Shown one piece after another: positions 7,600 to 16,600 of a DNA stretch of 64,000 bases. Made by a program: the position numbers and the translations under genes. Position 1 is the first letter of the stretch; each line of letters starts with the position of its first letter. The DNA comes from Niastella vici (GTDB lineage: Bacteria; Bacteroidota; Bacteroidia; Chitinophagales; Chitinophagaceae), in NCBI RefSeq assembly GCF_002077945.1, contig NZ_LVYD01000063.1, positions 1-64,000 on the forward strand, read 5' to 3'. The notes beneath the pieces are model-generated. The model saw nothing but the letters and a program-made list of their open reading frames with translations, was not told the origin of the DNA and did no database searches.

Positions 7600-8850
7600 A
7601 TGCCCAATATTCCGGAACATATTCCTCAACTTGTAGGCGAGATATATCGTACCAGGTCGCGCTTGGTGTTTGCCACCCTGATACGTTTGCTTAAAGACTT
7701 TGATCTTGCCGAAGACGCCATGCACGATGCTTTTAAGGCCGCACTTGAACAATGGGGTGAAAAGGGCATTCCTTCGAATCCGCTGGCGTGGCTTGTTTCC
7801 ACCGGCCGGTTTAAAGCAATCGATCGCATCCGGCGCGAATCAAGATTCGACTCGTTGGAGCAGCAGCAGATCTGGCAAACGGAAGCTACGCCCCCCGATG
7901 CTTCCAGGCTAATTGACAAAGCGATAGAAGATGATATGCTCCGGCTGATCTTCACCTGCTGTCACCCTGCGTTGTCGCTTGATGCTCGCACGGCCATGAC
8001 CATGCGTGAGGTTTGCGATCTGACCACCGAAGCGATCGCAAGCGCATTTCTTGTTACCCCCTCTACTATGGCCCAACGAATAGTCCGCGCCAAGGCCAAA
8101 ATTCGTGAGGCAAAAATACCGTTTGAAGTGCCGATGGAACATGAATTGCCAGACCGGCTCGGAGCTGTACTCCAGGTGATCTACCTGGTATTCAACGAAG
8201 GCTATTATGCTTCATCTGGCGAATCGGTAACCCGTGTTGACCTTTCAAGCGAAGCTATCCGGCTTGGGCGTCTGTTGCACGTTTTGCTACCTGATTCTGA
8301 GGTTACAGGATTGCTTGGCCTCATGCTGCTGCACGAATCCCGCCGACCGGCCCGCACTTCATCAAAAGGAAATATTATTCTATTGGAAGATCAGGATCGA
8401 TCGCGTTGGGATCGCGATATGATTGAGGAGGGATTGACGCTGGTAGAACGGGCATTTTTATCCAAACCGCCAGGCCCCTACACGCTACAGGCCGCCATCG
8501 CGGCCCTACACGCTGAAGCCGTACGTCCCGAAGCTACGGACTGGGCCCAGATTACCAGGCTATATAGCCGGCTGCTGAACATAAATCCCTCTCCAATTAT
8601 TGAATTAAACCGTGCCATCGCCATTGCCATGCACAAGGGGCCTGAAGCTGGTTTGCAGCAGATAGATGCGATCCTGGAGCGTGGGGACCTAAGCGACTAT
8701 CATTTGGCACACTCCGCGCGGGCGGAACTTTATCGGAAATTGGGCCGTACAAACCAAGCAAGGGCATCATGGGAACGTGCCCTCGCCCTGGCACAACAAG
8801 ACCCGGAACGGCGGTTTATCCAACGAAAGCTTGGCGAATTGGGATCGTAA
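7600..8850 (+). CDS. ECF42-type RNA polymerase sigma factor with DUF6596/TPR C-terminal extension
   Basis: Start chosen at ATG 7600 (MPNIPEHIPQLVGEIYRTRS); an upstream TTG at 7552 adds a poorly conserved leader. The 416-residue product has sigma region 2 at about residues 10-70 (LIRLLKDFDLAEDAMHDAF). Region 4 follows at about 115-165, with a helix-turn-helix in MREVCDLTTEAIASAFLVTP. The C-terminal extension of about 220 residues contains the signature YLVFNEGYYASSG and TPR-like helices up to the end (AELYRKLGRTNQARASWERA). This architecture defines the ECF42 group, which lacks an anti-sigma factor and is linked to YCII/DGPF proteins. Exactly such a gene lies two genes downstream. The C-terminal extension is thought to control activity. 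Confidence 0.92.
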   Translation: MPNIPEHIPQLVGEIYRTRSRLVFATLIRLLKDFDLAEDAMHDAFKAALEQWGEKGIPSNPLAWLVSTGRFKAIDRIRRESRFDSLEQQQIWQTEATPPDASRLIDKAIEDDMLRLIFTCCHPALSLDARTAMTMREVCDLTTEAIASAFLVTPSTMAQRIVRAKAKIREAKIPFEVPMEHELPDRLGAVLQVIYLVFNEGYYASSGESVTRVDLSSEAIRLGRLLHVLLPDSEVTGLLGLMLLHESRRPARTSSKGNIILLEDQDRSRWDRDMIEEGLTLVERAFLSKPPGPYTLQAAIAALHAEAVRPEATDWAQITRLYSRLLNINPSPIIELNRAIAIAMHKGPEAGLQQIDAILERGDLSDYHLAHSARAELYRKLGRTNQARASWERALALAQQDPERRFIQRKLGELGS

Positions 8851-8882
8851 TTCCAGAAGGTGCAAAAAAATTTCAAACTGTT

Positions 8883-8909
8883 TGTCGATTTTGTCATTGG
8901 CCATTCGAC
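8883..8909 (+). promoter_or_regulatory. Predicted ECF42-dependent promoter
   Basis: TGTCGA at 8883-8888 and CGAC at 8906-8909 are separated by 17 bp and lie 47 bp before the reductase start codon. ECF42 sigma factors are reported to use a TGTCGA -35 and a CGA/T-C -10. The site lies between the sigma gene and its putative targets, so the module probably regulates itself. Matching to ECF42 is from established knowledge; use in this strain is inference. Confidence 0.65.
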
Positions 8910-8955
8910 TACCTAATGAAAACAAACATTACATCACAAAAAACAATTATGGGTC

Positions 8956-9624
8956 ATGACTGAAAAAAAGACGAAGGTCCGGGTTGCTAGTTTCTCGATC
9001 TCACTTGACGGCTACGGGGCGGCCACGGATCAAAGCCTTGACAATCCGATGGGCATAGATGGTAAAGCCGTTCATGAATGGGTATTTTCCACCCGCTGGT
9101 GGAGTCAGATTGTTGGACAGGAAGGCGGCACAGAAGGGATCGATAACGATTTTCTGAAGCGTGGATCAGAAAATCTCGGTGCCTGGATTATTGGCAGGAA
9201 CATGTTCGGGCCAGTTCGGGGCCCCTGGCCAGATATGAACTGGAAGGGTTGGTGGGGAAACAATCCTCCTTATCACGTTCCGGTTTATGTGCTAACACAC
9301 TACGCAAGACCTCCTTTGAAGATGGAGGGGGGAACGACTTTTTACTTTATTACCGAAGGCATTCATGATGCGCTTGCCAAGGCCCGGGAAGCTGCCAATG
9401 GAAAGGATATCCGAATTGGAGGCGGGGCGAACATCATACAACAGTACCTCCGCGAAGGACTGATCGATGAGCTACATATTGCCATCACACCGACGATATT
9501 AGGTGGAGGTGAAAGACTATTCGATAATGTTGACTTGCGTAAATTGGGTTACGAATGTGTCCGATTCGAGGCATCGGAGAAGGTCACACATGTCATTCTT
9601 CAACACAATAAAAAATCATTATGA
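8956..9624 (+). CDS. Dihydrofolate reductase / RibD C-terminal family protein
   Basis: A 222-residue cytoplasmic protein of the RibD C-terminal/DHFR-like family of NAD(P)H-dependent reductases. It starts with the typical first strand (VRVASFSISLDGYGAA), has GAWIIGRNMFGP near residue 75, and near 150-185 has the glycine-rich cofactor loop IRIGGGANIIQQYLREGLID followed by ELHIAITPTILGGGERLF. Substrates of stand-alone members are unknown. It sits behind an ECF42-type promoter and its stop codon overlaps the next start (ATGA at 9621-9624), so the two are translationally coupled. It is likely an ECF42 target. Confidence 0.88.
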   Translation: MTEKKTKVRVASFSISLDGYGAATDQSLDNPMGIDGKAVHEWVFSTRWWSQIVGQEGGTEGIDNDFLKRGSENLGAWIIGRNMFGPVRGPWPDMNWKGWWGNNPPYHVPVYVLTHYARPPLKMEGGTTFYFITEGIHDALAKAREAANGKDIRIGGGANIIQQYLREGLIDELHIAITPTILGGGERLFDNVDLRKLGYECVRFEASEKVTHVILQHNKKSL

Positions 9625-10016
9625 AATACATTTGTCTTGGATACATGAATGAAGAAGTTTGGGAAACACTTTCCGAAAGCGAACGGCAAACCTTTATGGA
9701 CGACTGTTTTGGCTACGATGATGAGCTTCGGCAGAATGGTCACTATGCAGGCGGAGAGGGTCTGCAGGAAGCCCGAAATGCCGCCACATTGAGATGGCGC
9801 GGCGGCAAGGTTTCCGTAACCGACGGTCCTTTCGCCGAATCCAAAGAGCAAATCGGCGGGATCATGATCCTTGAAGCTACCGATCTGAATCATGCCATCC
9901 GCCTGCTGTCTAAGCATCCGTCTCTCCGGCTGGGGCGCGGCGGCAATAGTTGGGAAATCCGCCCGGCATTCGACCTGACGGGCTTTATCGAAGATAGCAA
10001 ACGGCGAAGAGAATGA
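9621..10016 (+). CDS. YCII/DGPF domain protein (ECF42 partner)
   Basis: A 131-residue protein of the YCII-related family. It starts MKYICLGYMNEE and carries the diagnostic motif VTDGPFAESKEQIGGIMILE near residues 72-91, plus the family helix LNHAIRLLSKHPS. DGPF proteins form ferredoxin-like dimers of unsettled enzymatic function and are the most consistent genomic partner of ECF42 sigma factors. It overlaps the reductase gene by 4 bp and so belongs to the same transcript. Confidence 0.92.
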   Translation: MKYICLGYMNEEVWETLSESERQTFMDDCFGYDDELRQNGHYAGGEGLQEARNAATLRWRGGKVSVTDGPFAESKEQIGGIMILEATDLNHAIRLLSKHPSLRLGRGGNSWEIRPAFDLTGFIEDSKRRRE

Positions 10017-10084
10017 CTTTAGTGAAGACCTTGCTTTCATTTTGGAGTTGTTGCTTTACAAGCCATAAAACGCGGTATTTACTA

Positions 10085-10092
10085 TAGCTTTG
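10085..10092 (+). promoter_or_regulatory. Bacteroidota-type -7 element TAGCTTTG
   Basis: TAGCTTTG matches the Bacteroidota primary-sigma -7 consensus TAnnTTTG and lies 12 bp before the helicase ATG, implying a very short leader. A clear -33 TTTG is not seen at the expected spacing, so the assignment is moderate. Confidence 0.45.
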
Positions 10093-10104
10093 CGCAAAAA
10101 GAAG

Positions 10105-11247
10105 ATGGCATTTTCCGCATTGGGTTTATCTGCACCTTTATTAAAGGCAATAGGCGAGCAGTCATTTATACAGCCTACGCCTGTGCAGCAGCAGGCTATT
10201 CCTGCTATCTTACAGGGAAAGGATATACTCGGCATATCTAAAACCGGCTCTGGCAAAACTGCCGGTTATGTATTGCCTATACTGGAATTGTGCCAGCGCC
10301 GGGTAGAAAAGAAAGACAGGCACGTGCGGGTACTGGTAATAGTGCCCACACGTGAGCTGGCTATACAGGTAAATGATGTTTGTAAAACCTTCTGCGCTCA
10401 CCTGCCGAATAACATAAAAACAATGGCGGTGTATGGTGGTGTTTCCATCAACCCGCAAATGATGGCCTTGCATGGCATCGAAATATTAATAGCTACACCG
10501 GGCCGATTGATTGATCTGATAGACCATAAAGCCGTGCACTTGGCACAAGTAGATTTACTGGTGCTGGATGAAGCCGATAAAATGCTGAACCTGGGCTTTA
10601 AAGAGGAGATGGATAAAGTATTTCAGCTGCTACCGGCCAAACGCCAGAACCTGTTGTTCTCTGCCACTGCCAGTGAAGATATTAAAGAGATGCAGCGTCA
10701 CCTGCTGCACCAGCCGGTAACGATTGAAGTGGTAGAAGAAGAGCAGCGCATTGAACTGATTGAACAACTTGCCTATCATGTAACCGAAGCACGTAAGGGG
10801 CCGCTTTTACGTTACCTGATCAAGAATGAAGGTATGCAGCAAGTGCTGGTGTTTACCTCTGCCGTAAGAACGGCAGATAACCTTACCGGCAAACTTATCA
10901 AAAATGGGATACAGGCAGCTTCTTTGCACGGACACTTGAGCCAGACTGCCCGTCTTGAAAAGCTGCAACGTTTTAAAGCAGGCAAGCTGCGGGTACTGGT
11001 AGCGTCTGATCTTGCTTCGCGGGGTATTGATATTCAGCAATTGCCCATAGTCATTAACTACGAGCTGCCACGTTCTCCCAAAGATTATATTCACCGCATC
11101 GGCCGTACCGGCAGGGCAGGGATTTCGGGCAGGGCTGTTTCGCTGATATGTCCTGAAGACCAGCATCATTTTGGCATCATCCAGAAAAAGATGGGGAAAA
11201 AAGTAGAGATCCTGGAAAGTGACGATATTAATCTGCAGGGCTTTTAA
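10105..11247 (+). CDS. DEAD-box ATP-dependent RNA helicase (RhlE-like)
   Basis: Start chosen at ATG 10105 (MAFSALGLSAPLLKAIGEQS), where the conserved Q-motif region begins; an in-frame TTG lies 15 bp upstream. The 380-residue protein has the Q motif (FIQPTPVQQQAIP), Walker A (SKTGSGKT), motif Ia (PTRELA), motif Ib (TPGRL), DEAD box (VLDEADKMLNLGF), SAT motif (SATAS), and motifs V and VI (SDLASRGIDI, HRIGRTGRAG). It lacks the long basic C-terminal tail of many RhlE proteins and ends soon after the second RecA fold. It should unwind short RNA duplexes, for example in ribosome assembly or cold adaptation. Confidence 0.95.
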   Translation: MAFSALGLSAPLLKAIGEQSFIQPTPVQQQAIPAILQGKDILGISKTGSGKTAGYVLPILELCQRRVEKKDRHVRVLVIVPTRELAIQVNDVCKTFCAHLPNNIKTMAVYGGVSINPQMMALHGIEILIATPGRLIDLIDHKAVHLAQVDLLVLDEADKMLNLGFKEEMDKVFQLLPAKRQNLLFSATASEDIKEMQRHLLHQPVTIEVVEEEQRIELIEQLAYHVTEARKGPLLRYLIKNEGMQQVLVFTSAVRTADNLTGKLIKNGIQAASLHGHLSQTARLEKLQRFKAGKLRVLVASDLASRGIDIQQLPIVINYELPRSPKDYIHRIGRTGRAGISGRAVSLICPEDQHHFGIIQKKMGKKVEILESDDINLQGF

Positions 11248-11271
11248 TAATTACGTCTGGCATGCTGACTA

Positions 11272-11625
11272 TTACTGCCCCTGGTGATGATCTGGATGTT
11301 GTAGATTAACGTCCGGGAGATTTGTTTCTGCTTGCGTAATAAAGGCCGATGGCATTAACTCAATATGGTGTTTACTGGCTACTTTGATAAGTATAGGCAT
11401 AAGGACCGAGGCGCCAGGTATCAGGACAAAGGGTACACCAATCCCCAAAATTTTTAATGAGTCCATGACCTGTGTCTTCAATATATGGTCTTCCTCCGCT
11501 GTTATCTTTCCTTCCCTGATAAACTTAACGATAATAAGGGCTGCTTCACGCTCACCTTTGCCTTCGGTTTTTAAATTGTGCAAAAAATGATGTATATGCG
11601 TTTCCAGAATTGCTATTATTTCCAT
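11272..11625 (-). CDS. LETM1-like domain protein
   Basis: A 117-residue protein, convergent with the helicase gene (24 bp between stops). An N-terminal helical part (FLHNLKTEGKGEREAALIIV) precedes a hydrophobic stretch PFVLIPGASVLMPILIKVAS and HIELMPSAF. That pattern, PG/PF-hydrophobic-LP..lk followed by (L/M)PS-x-F, recalls the LETM1 ribosome-binding/ion-homeostasis domain found as short stand-alone proteins in Bacteroidota. The resemblance is from motif memory; an uncharacterised membrane-associated protein is the alternative. The tail is His-rich (HPDHHQGQ). Confidence 0.55.
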   Translation of the reverse strand: MEIIAILETHIHHFLHNLKTEGKGEREAALIIVKFIREGKITAEEDHILKTQVMDSLKILGIGVPFVLIPGASVLMPILIKVASKHHIELMPSAFITQAETNLPDVNLQHPDHHQGQ

Positions 11626-11687
11626 GATAATGCAAAGAAAAGAAAAAATATTGGTCCTTCTATACCCCTGACGGAGGGCAGACAGTT

Positions 11688-12584
11688 GGAGTAAAAAACT
11701 GTATTAAACGTCTACTTTCAAATCAGGCTGAATACCTGCTGCAATCGGAGATACCGTATGATTTTATTCGCAAGAGGTTATCCACCCAGGTATACAACAG
11801 CAAAGAGAACGTCGTGATCATCAAAGGAGCTTTCCTGGATATCCTGGAAGTATGCGACCGGGTACAATATGCCGATGGCAACGTTGAGTCGATAGAAAAG
11901 GTAAAAGTTACGATCACTGGTCTTTACGAGAGAGAATCAGCCAAAGGTTTCCGGGTATTGGGCCTTGCTTATAAAGCAATAACCGATGGTAAGGATATTA
12001 CGCGGGAGGAAGAAACCGCTATGATCTTCCTTGGCATCATCACCTTGTATGATCCTCTTAAAAAAGAAATCGCAGACACTATCCGGCATTTAAAAGACCG
12101 GGGTGTTGCACTCAAGATCATTACGGGCGATAACCAACTGGTAGCGGCCAGCCTGATGAAGCAGATGGGCTATGAAAATCCCGTATTGCTCACGGGTAGC
12201 AATCTAAGCCAAATGAGCAATGAAGCTTTGTTGAACCGCGTGCCCCTTACCGATGTATTTGCAGCAGTAGAACCTAAACAGAAAGAACGGATCGTTGCTA
12301 TCCTGAAAAAAGCAGGACATGTTGTAGGCTTTTGGGGGGATGGTATTAATGATGCGGCTGCCCTGCACGCCGCCGATGTAGGGATCTCTGTGGATTCGGC
12401 CGTGGAAGTAGCCAAAGAAGCTGCGGATATTATCTTAATGGACCATGACCTGAATGTATTGATCAGTGGCATTAAAGAAGGGCGCTATACTTTTGCCAAT
12501 ACCATGAAATACATTTTCATGGCCACCAGCGCCAACTTTGGCAACATGTTTAGTATGGCCGGCGCCTCCAACATCCTGAAATAG
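11688..12584 (+). pseudogene. Truncated Mg2+-transporting P-type ATPase (MgtA/MgtB-like)
   Basis: An open frame from about 11688 encodes part of the nucleotide-binding and phosphorylation domains: SEIPYDFIRKRLS, then IIKGAFLDILEVC, YDPLKKEIADTIRHLKDRGV, IITGDN, and the hinge motif GDGINDAAALHAADVGISVD, ending in SANFGNMFSMAGAS. These are typical of magnesium-importing P-type ATPases. The N-terminal actuator and membrane helices, the DKTGT phosphorylation site, and all C-terminal membrane helices are missing, and the frame diverges after GAS into NILK-stop. With no membrane anchor it cannot transport ions and is a two-sided truncation. Confidence 0.85.
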
Positions 12585-13094
12585 CTATCAATTACATTAC
12601 TGGTATTATACATTCTTTCACAAATACTATTTCGGGAGCGGATAGAGAAATAATAGGCCTTTATGATTATACCACAGGAAAAAGCAATACGATATATCAC
12701 TCTATTTAAGAAAAAACCGGGGTCGGTTAAACAACCATTGTGTTGTGTCAACTGCTCAATTACGTAAAAATCACCAGCTTAAGTTTATATAATTTCTTTA
12801 ATTCCTCCCTCAATTGGTTTGAAGAAATTCCAATCCGGATCACTTACAAAAACAGAAGCCTTCAAATCATTGGTTTTGAAGGCTTCTTCTGTGTTCGAGA
12901 AATCCATTGTATTTTAAAGGTGTCGAACACTGGTGTATTCTTTTGATGCTTTTAGGAAATCCTGTCTAATTATGATGTTCATAAATAACATAGGTATGTA
13001 GTTTATTTGTCAATAGATCGATAAGCAATACCTATATCCAAGCCCAGCCAAAAAAAGTGATGCAAACCTGATAAAAAGCAGGATAGAAACCAAC
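12585..13094. other. Gene-free stretch with one strong hairpin
   Basis: No convincing coding sequence is seen on either strand. At 12854-12888 the arms AGAAGCCTTCAAA and TTTGAAGGCTTCT form a 13-bp stem with a short loop. The flanks are not clearly T-rich, so it may be a terminator relic or a structured remnant. The stretch lies between two pseudogenes. Confidence 0.4.
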
Positions 13095-13434
13095 TGGAAT
13101 AAGGGATTTGAGGCAGCCCGGTGTTTTAATAGTTCGGCTTTTGTTTTTCCAACCAGTTGCATGAAGTCTGCCTATTAATGCTGCATCAGACGGTGCAGCA
13201 TACCTGCATGGCTTTGCTCAGGGCAGTTACCGGCTACCGTTCCACTACCCATAATATTTCCACGCTGCTGGCCCTTATTGAAAATTTCTCAAAATTTCCA
13301 TTGCTTATTTTTCCCGCATCACTAAAGAAGAAAAAGAACTTTTCCTGCTTTTAAGTCATGCTTACTCCGATGCCCGGTACAAGGAAGAATATGCAGTACC
13401 GGCTGAAAAAGTTGTAGCGGAGCATTTGCATTAG
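13095..13434 (+). pseudogene. Frameshifted HEPN-domain protein fragment
   Basis: Three frames must be joined: GFEAARCFNSSAFVF, then NQLHEVCLLMLHQTVQHTC and ALLRAVTGYRSTTHNISTLL, then YFSRITKEEKELFLLLSHAY and SDARYKEEYAVPAEKVVAEH, stopping at 13432-13434. The combination LLHQ-x-VE/QH-x-C...RSTTHN...SDARYK is typical of HEPN domains in Bacteroidota nucleotidyltransferase-HEPN proteins. The nucleotidyltransferase half is gone and at least two frameshifts are present, so the gene is dead. Confidence 0.75.
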
Positions 13435-13518
13435 CCGCAGCGCTTGATCAATTAGGTTCCCAATACCTTCTCGAGGAGCTTTATTTATAATTGCCCGCTC
13501 CGCCAAACAAGAATAATA

Positions 13519-13556
13519 GAGCGCCACGCCCAAAAAGTGTGGCGCTCTTATTTTTT
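13519..13556 (+). terminator. Strong rho-independent terminator
   Basis: A perfect 9-bp GC-rich stem GAGCGCCAC / GTGGCGCTC, loop GCCCAAAAAGT, is followed by TTATTTTTT. It lies 127 bp upstream of the Tc toxin operon and should shield it from upstream transcription. Confidence 0.85.
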
Positions 13557-13682
13557 CTATATTACTGTTGAAATAACGTAGAACTACGCCGGGCTGGAAT
13601 AATTGTTTTACCTTATCTTTAGTTATCGACATATGAAGTTAGATGGACTGCGTGCGAATGCATTCTCATAAATAAGTTTCAT

Positions 13683-16600
13683 ATGGCAGCAAACCAGCTT
13701 TCCTTTCATGAGATAAAACCAGAAGACTGTAAAATACCTCTCAAAACAGAGGTAAATGTACCAACCGGCGCAGCTACCGTGCAGGTAGGTATACCTATTA
13801 GCCCCGGTCGCGATGGATTTCAGCCTTCATTATCCCTGCTGTACAGCTCGGGTGGCGGTAATTCGGTTTTTGGCATGGGTTGGAATGTACAGGGCATACC
13901 CTCCGTTACATTAAGCCTTAAAGACGGTTATTCCAAATATGATGGTACCGATAAATTTTCATTTGGAGGCCTTGAATTAATTCCCTGGCTGGTACAATCA
14001 GGGGCAGAATGGAGACCACGAACCGGAGAGAATGATACGTACTACATATATTACTACCGCTCTGTTATAGACTCTTCTTTTACCCGCTTCGAAAAATGGA
14101 TCCATAAAACAACGCGTGAAGTGCATTGGCGGGTGCACAGTTCCAGCAACAGGATAAGCGTATTTGGTGTACACGCTGATAACAGGATCAGCGATCCACA
14201 GGATGCCGGCAAAATATTTCAATGGTTGATCGAAGGCGAATACGACAGCAACGGCAATGCCATCATCTTTGACTATATACCCGACAATTTTGATAATGTA
14301 GATGGTTCAGGCAGTGTGGAGCGGAACAGGTTGCTGGCAAATGCCAATGCGCAAAAATATATAAAGCGCATCCGTTACGGCAATACGATCCCGGGTTCAC
14401 CTGGTGAGCCGGTTCCCCCGTTGCAGCAATGGTTGTTTGAATTGGTGTTTGATTATGGCGAGCACAGGATCGATAATGACATACCTTCTTATGAAACTGT
14501 TGCGGAAGGATGGCCTGTACGTGTGGATCCTTTTTCTGCTTACATAGCCGGTTTTGAACAACGCACGTATCGCCTTTGCCGCCACATGCTGCAATTTCAT
14601 CATTTCAGTGAACTGGGGGCAGGCCCAATGCTTACCGGTTGTTTGCATTTTGATCATGCACCCAATATAGCCGGTACAACACTTACCACTATCCGTTATA
14701 CAGGCTATAGAAGGGAAAACGAAAATTATCAATCTAAATCGCTGCCACCGGCCTCATTTACCTATACTGCTCCCGGTGTGGAAAGCAGCTTCAACCCGGT
14801 GCCGGGAGAAACAGACAGTAATTTTCCCATGGGGCTCAATGGCCTTTCCTACAAATGGATCGATCTGTACGGAGAGGGATTGCCGGGCATATTATATGAG
14901 TTGCACGAAGCCTGGTATTACAAACCGAACCTGGGTGGCGGGAATTTGGGTATACAGCAAAAACTAGGGGAGAAACCCAGCATATTGCCAGGGAGTTATG
15001 CATTGAGCGACTTTGATTCGGATGGCAATTTGAACCTTGTTGTTTTCCAGGGAAAAGAAAGCGGCTTCTATGAATACAACCGTGATAAAGGAACATGGGA
15101 TGGATTTACGTCATTTCGTTTAGCGCCGCATGTTAATAGCTTTGATTTAAATACCCAGCTCATAGACTTAACGGGTGACGGCCGGGCAGATATAGTAACC
15201 ATTGAACAGGATCGCATCACCTGGTATCCTTCCAAAGGCAAGGAAGGATTTGGTGAACCGGTGCAGATGGCCAAACCGGTATCGGGCGAATCGGGCTTTA
15301 CACCTGTGATTGGCGCCAACCCCGCACTTGATTTTTTCTTTGCCGATATGAGTGGTTCGGGATTAGCCGACCAGGTAAGGGTAACCAATGGCCGTATAGA
15401 ATACTGGCCCAACCTTGGTAATGGAAAATTCGGAACCGGTATTGTAATGGAGAATGCACCGCAGCTTGATTACAATGCCGAGCTCGACAGCAGTCGTATA
15501 CGTTTCGTTGATCTCGATGGCAGTGGTACTTCTGATCTGCTCTACATTGGCAGGGGAGAAATTACCTATTGGATCAATGCCTGCGGGAACCGGTTTACAG
15601 AGGGAAAAACGATAAAAGGGCTTCCTTACATCGATAACATATCATCTGTACAGATCATCGACTTCCTCGGTAATGGCACGCCCTGTTTCGTATGGTCGTC
15701 GGGTTTATCTATTCATGCACAGGCGCCCATTCAGTACTTGCAACTAACCAACGGTGTAAAACCGCGGTTGATAGAACAGGTGGATAACAATATGGGGCTC
15801 GAAACCCGTTTTACGTACGGTTATTCCGCCCAACATTATTTGCGCGACAAAACCGTCAATAAGCCCTGGATAACGAAGCTTCCTTTTCATCATGTGGTGG
15901 TAGATGCAGTGGAAAAGATCGACCAGGTGGGTAATACCCGGTTCAAACAACATTATGCATATCACGATGGTTTTTATGATGGTGAAGAAAGAGCCTTCAG
16001 GGGATTTAACCTCGTTGATCAATATGATTCGGATGTTTACTTAGGCACTTCGGGCATACCCACAACAGAGTTCACCGATCCGGTATGTGTGCGCACCTGG
16101 TTTCACAACGGCGCCCCGGGATGGCAAAAAGCAAGAAGTAAAAGTTATTACACGAACGATCATTTCAGTATACAACTCAGCGACTTTTTACTGGAGCAGG
16201 CCGATGAGCTGGGACCGCAGGAATTCTTTCAGGCAATACGCAGTGTTGCAGGACAGGTAATACGCAGCGAAACCTACAGCGTGAACAGGGATGGCAACCT
16301 GCATGCGCATCCGTTTAAGATCACACACGCCAATTACCTCATCAGGCGAACGCAACCCGCAGCAAAAAAGCAGGATGCCGGTTTTGCTCTTTTTCCCAAA
16401 GAAAGCCTGGAAATTATTTTTGAAGAAGAAGCCGGTGATCCGCGCATTGCCCATCAATTGAATCTTGATCACGACGCATATGGCATGCCCGCCAAACAGG
16501 TTGCCATCAGCTATCCGCGCCTGACGCCTGATGCATTGCCCGAACAACGGGTATATCATATAAAGGCGGTTGTTGTAGCGGCAGGTCATATTGATCTGCC

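Noticed and set aside
12740-12946. 68-residue plus-strand frame
   Set aside because: It runs through a strong hairpin and has no coding-like composition or homology I can recognise.
13351-13632. 93-residue minus-strand reading frame
   Set aside because: It overlaps the HEPN remnant and the terminator hairpin on the other strand and has no recognisable motif.
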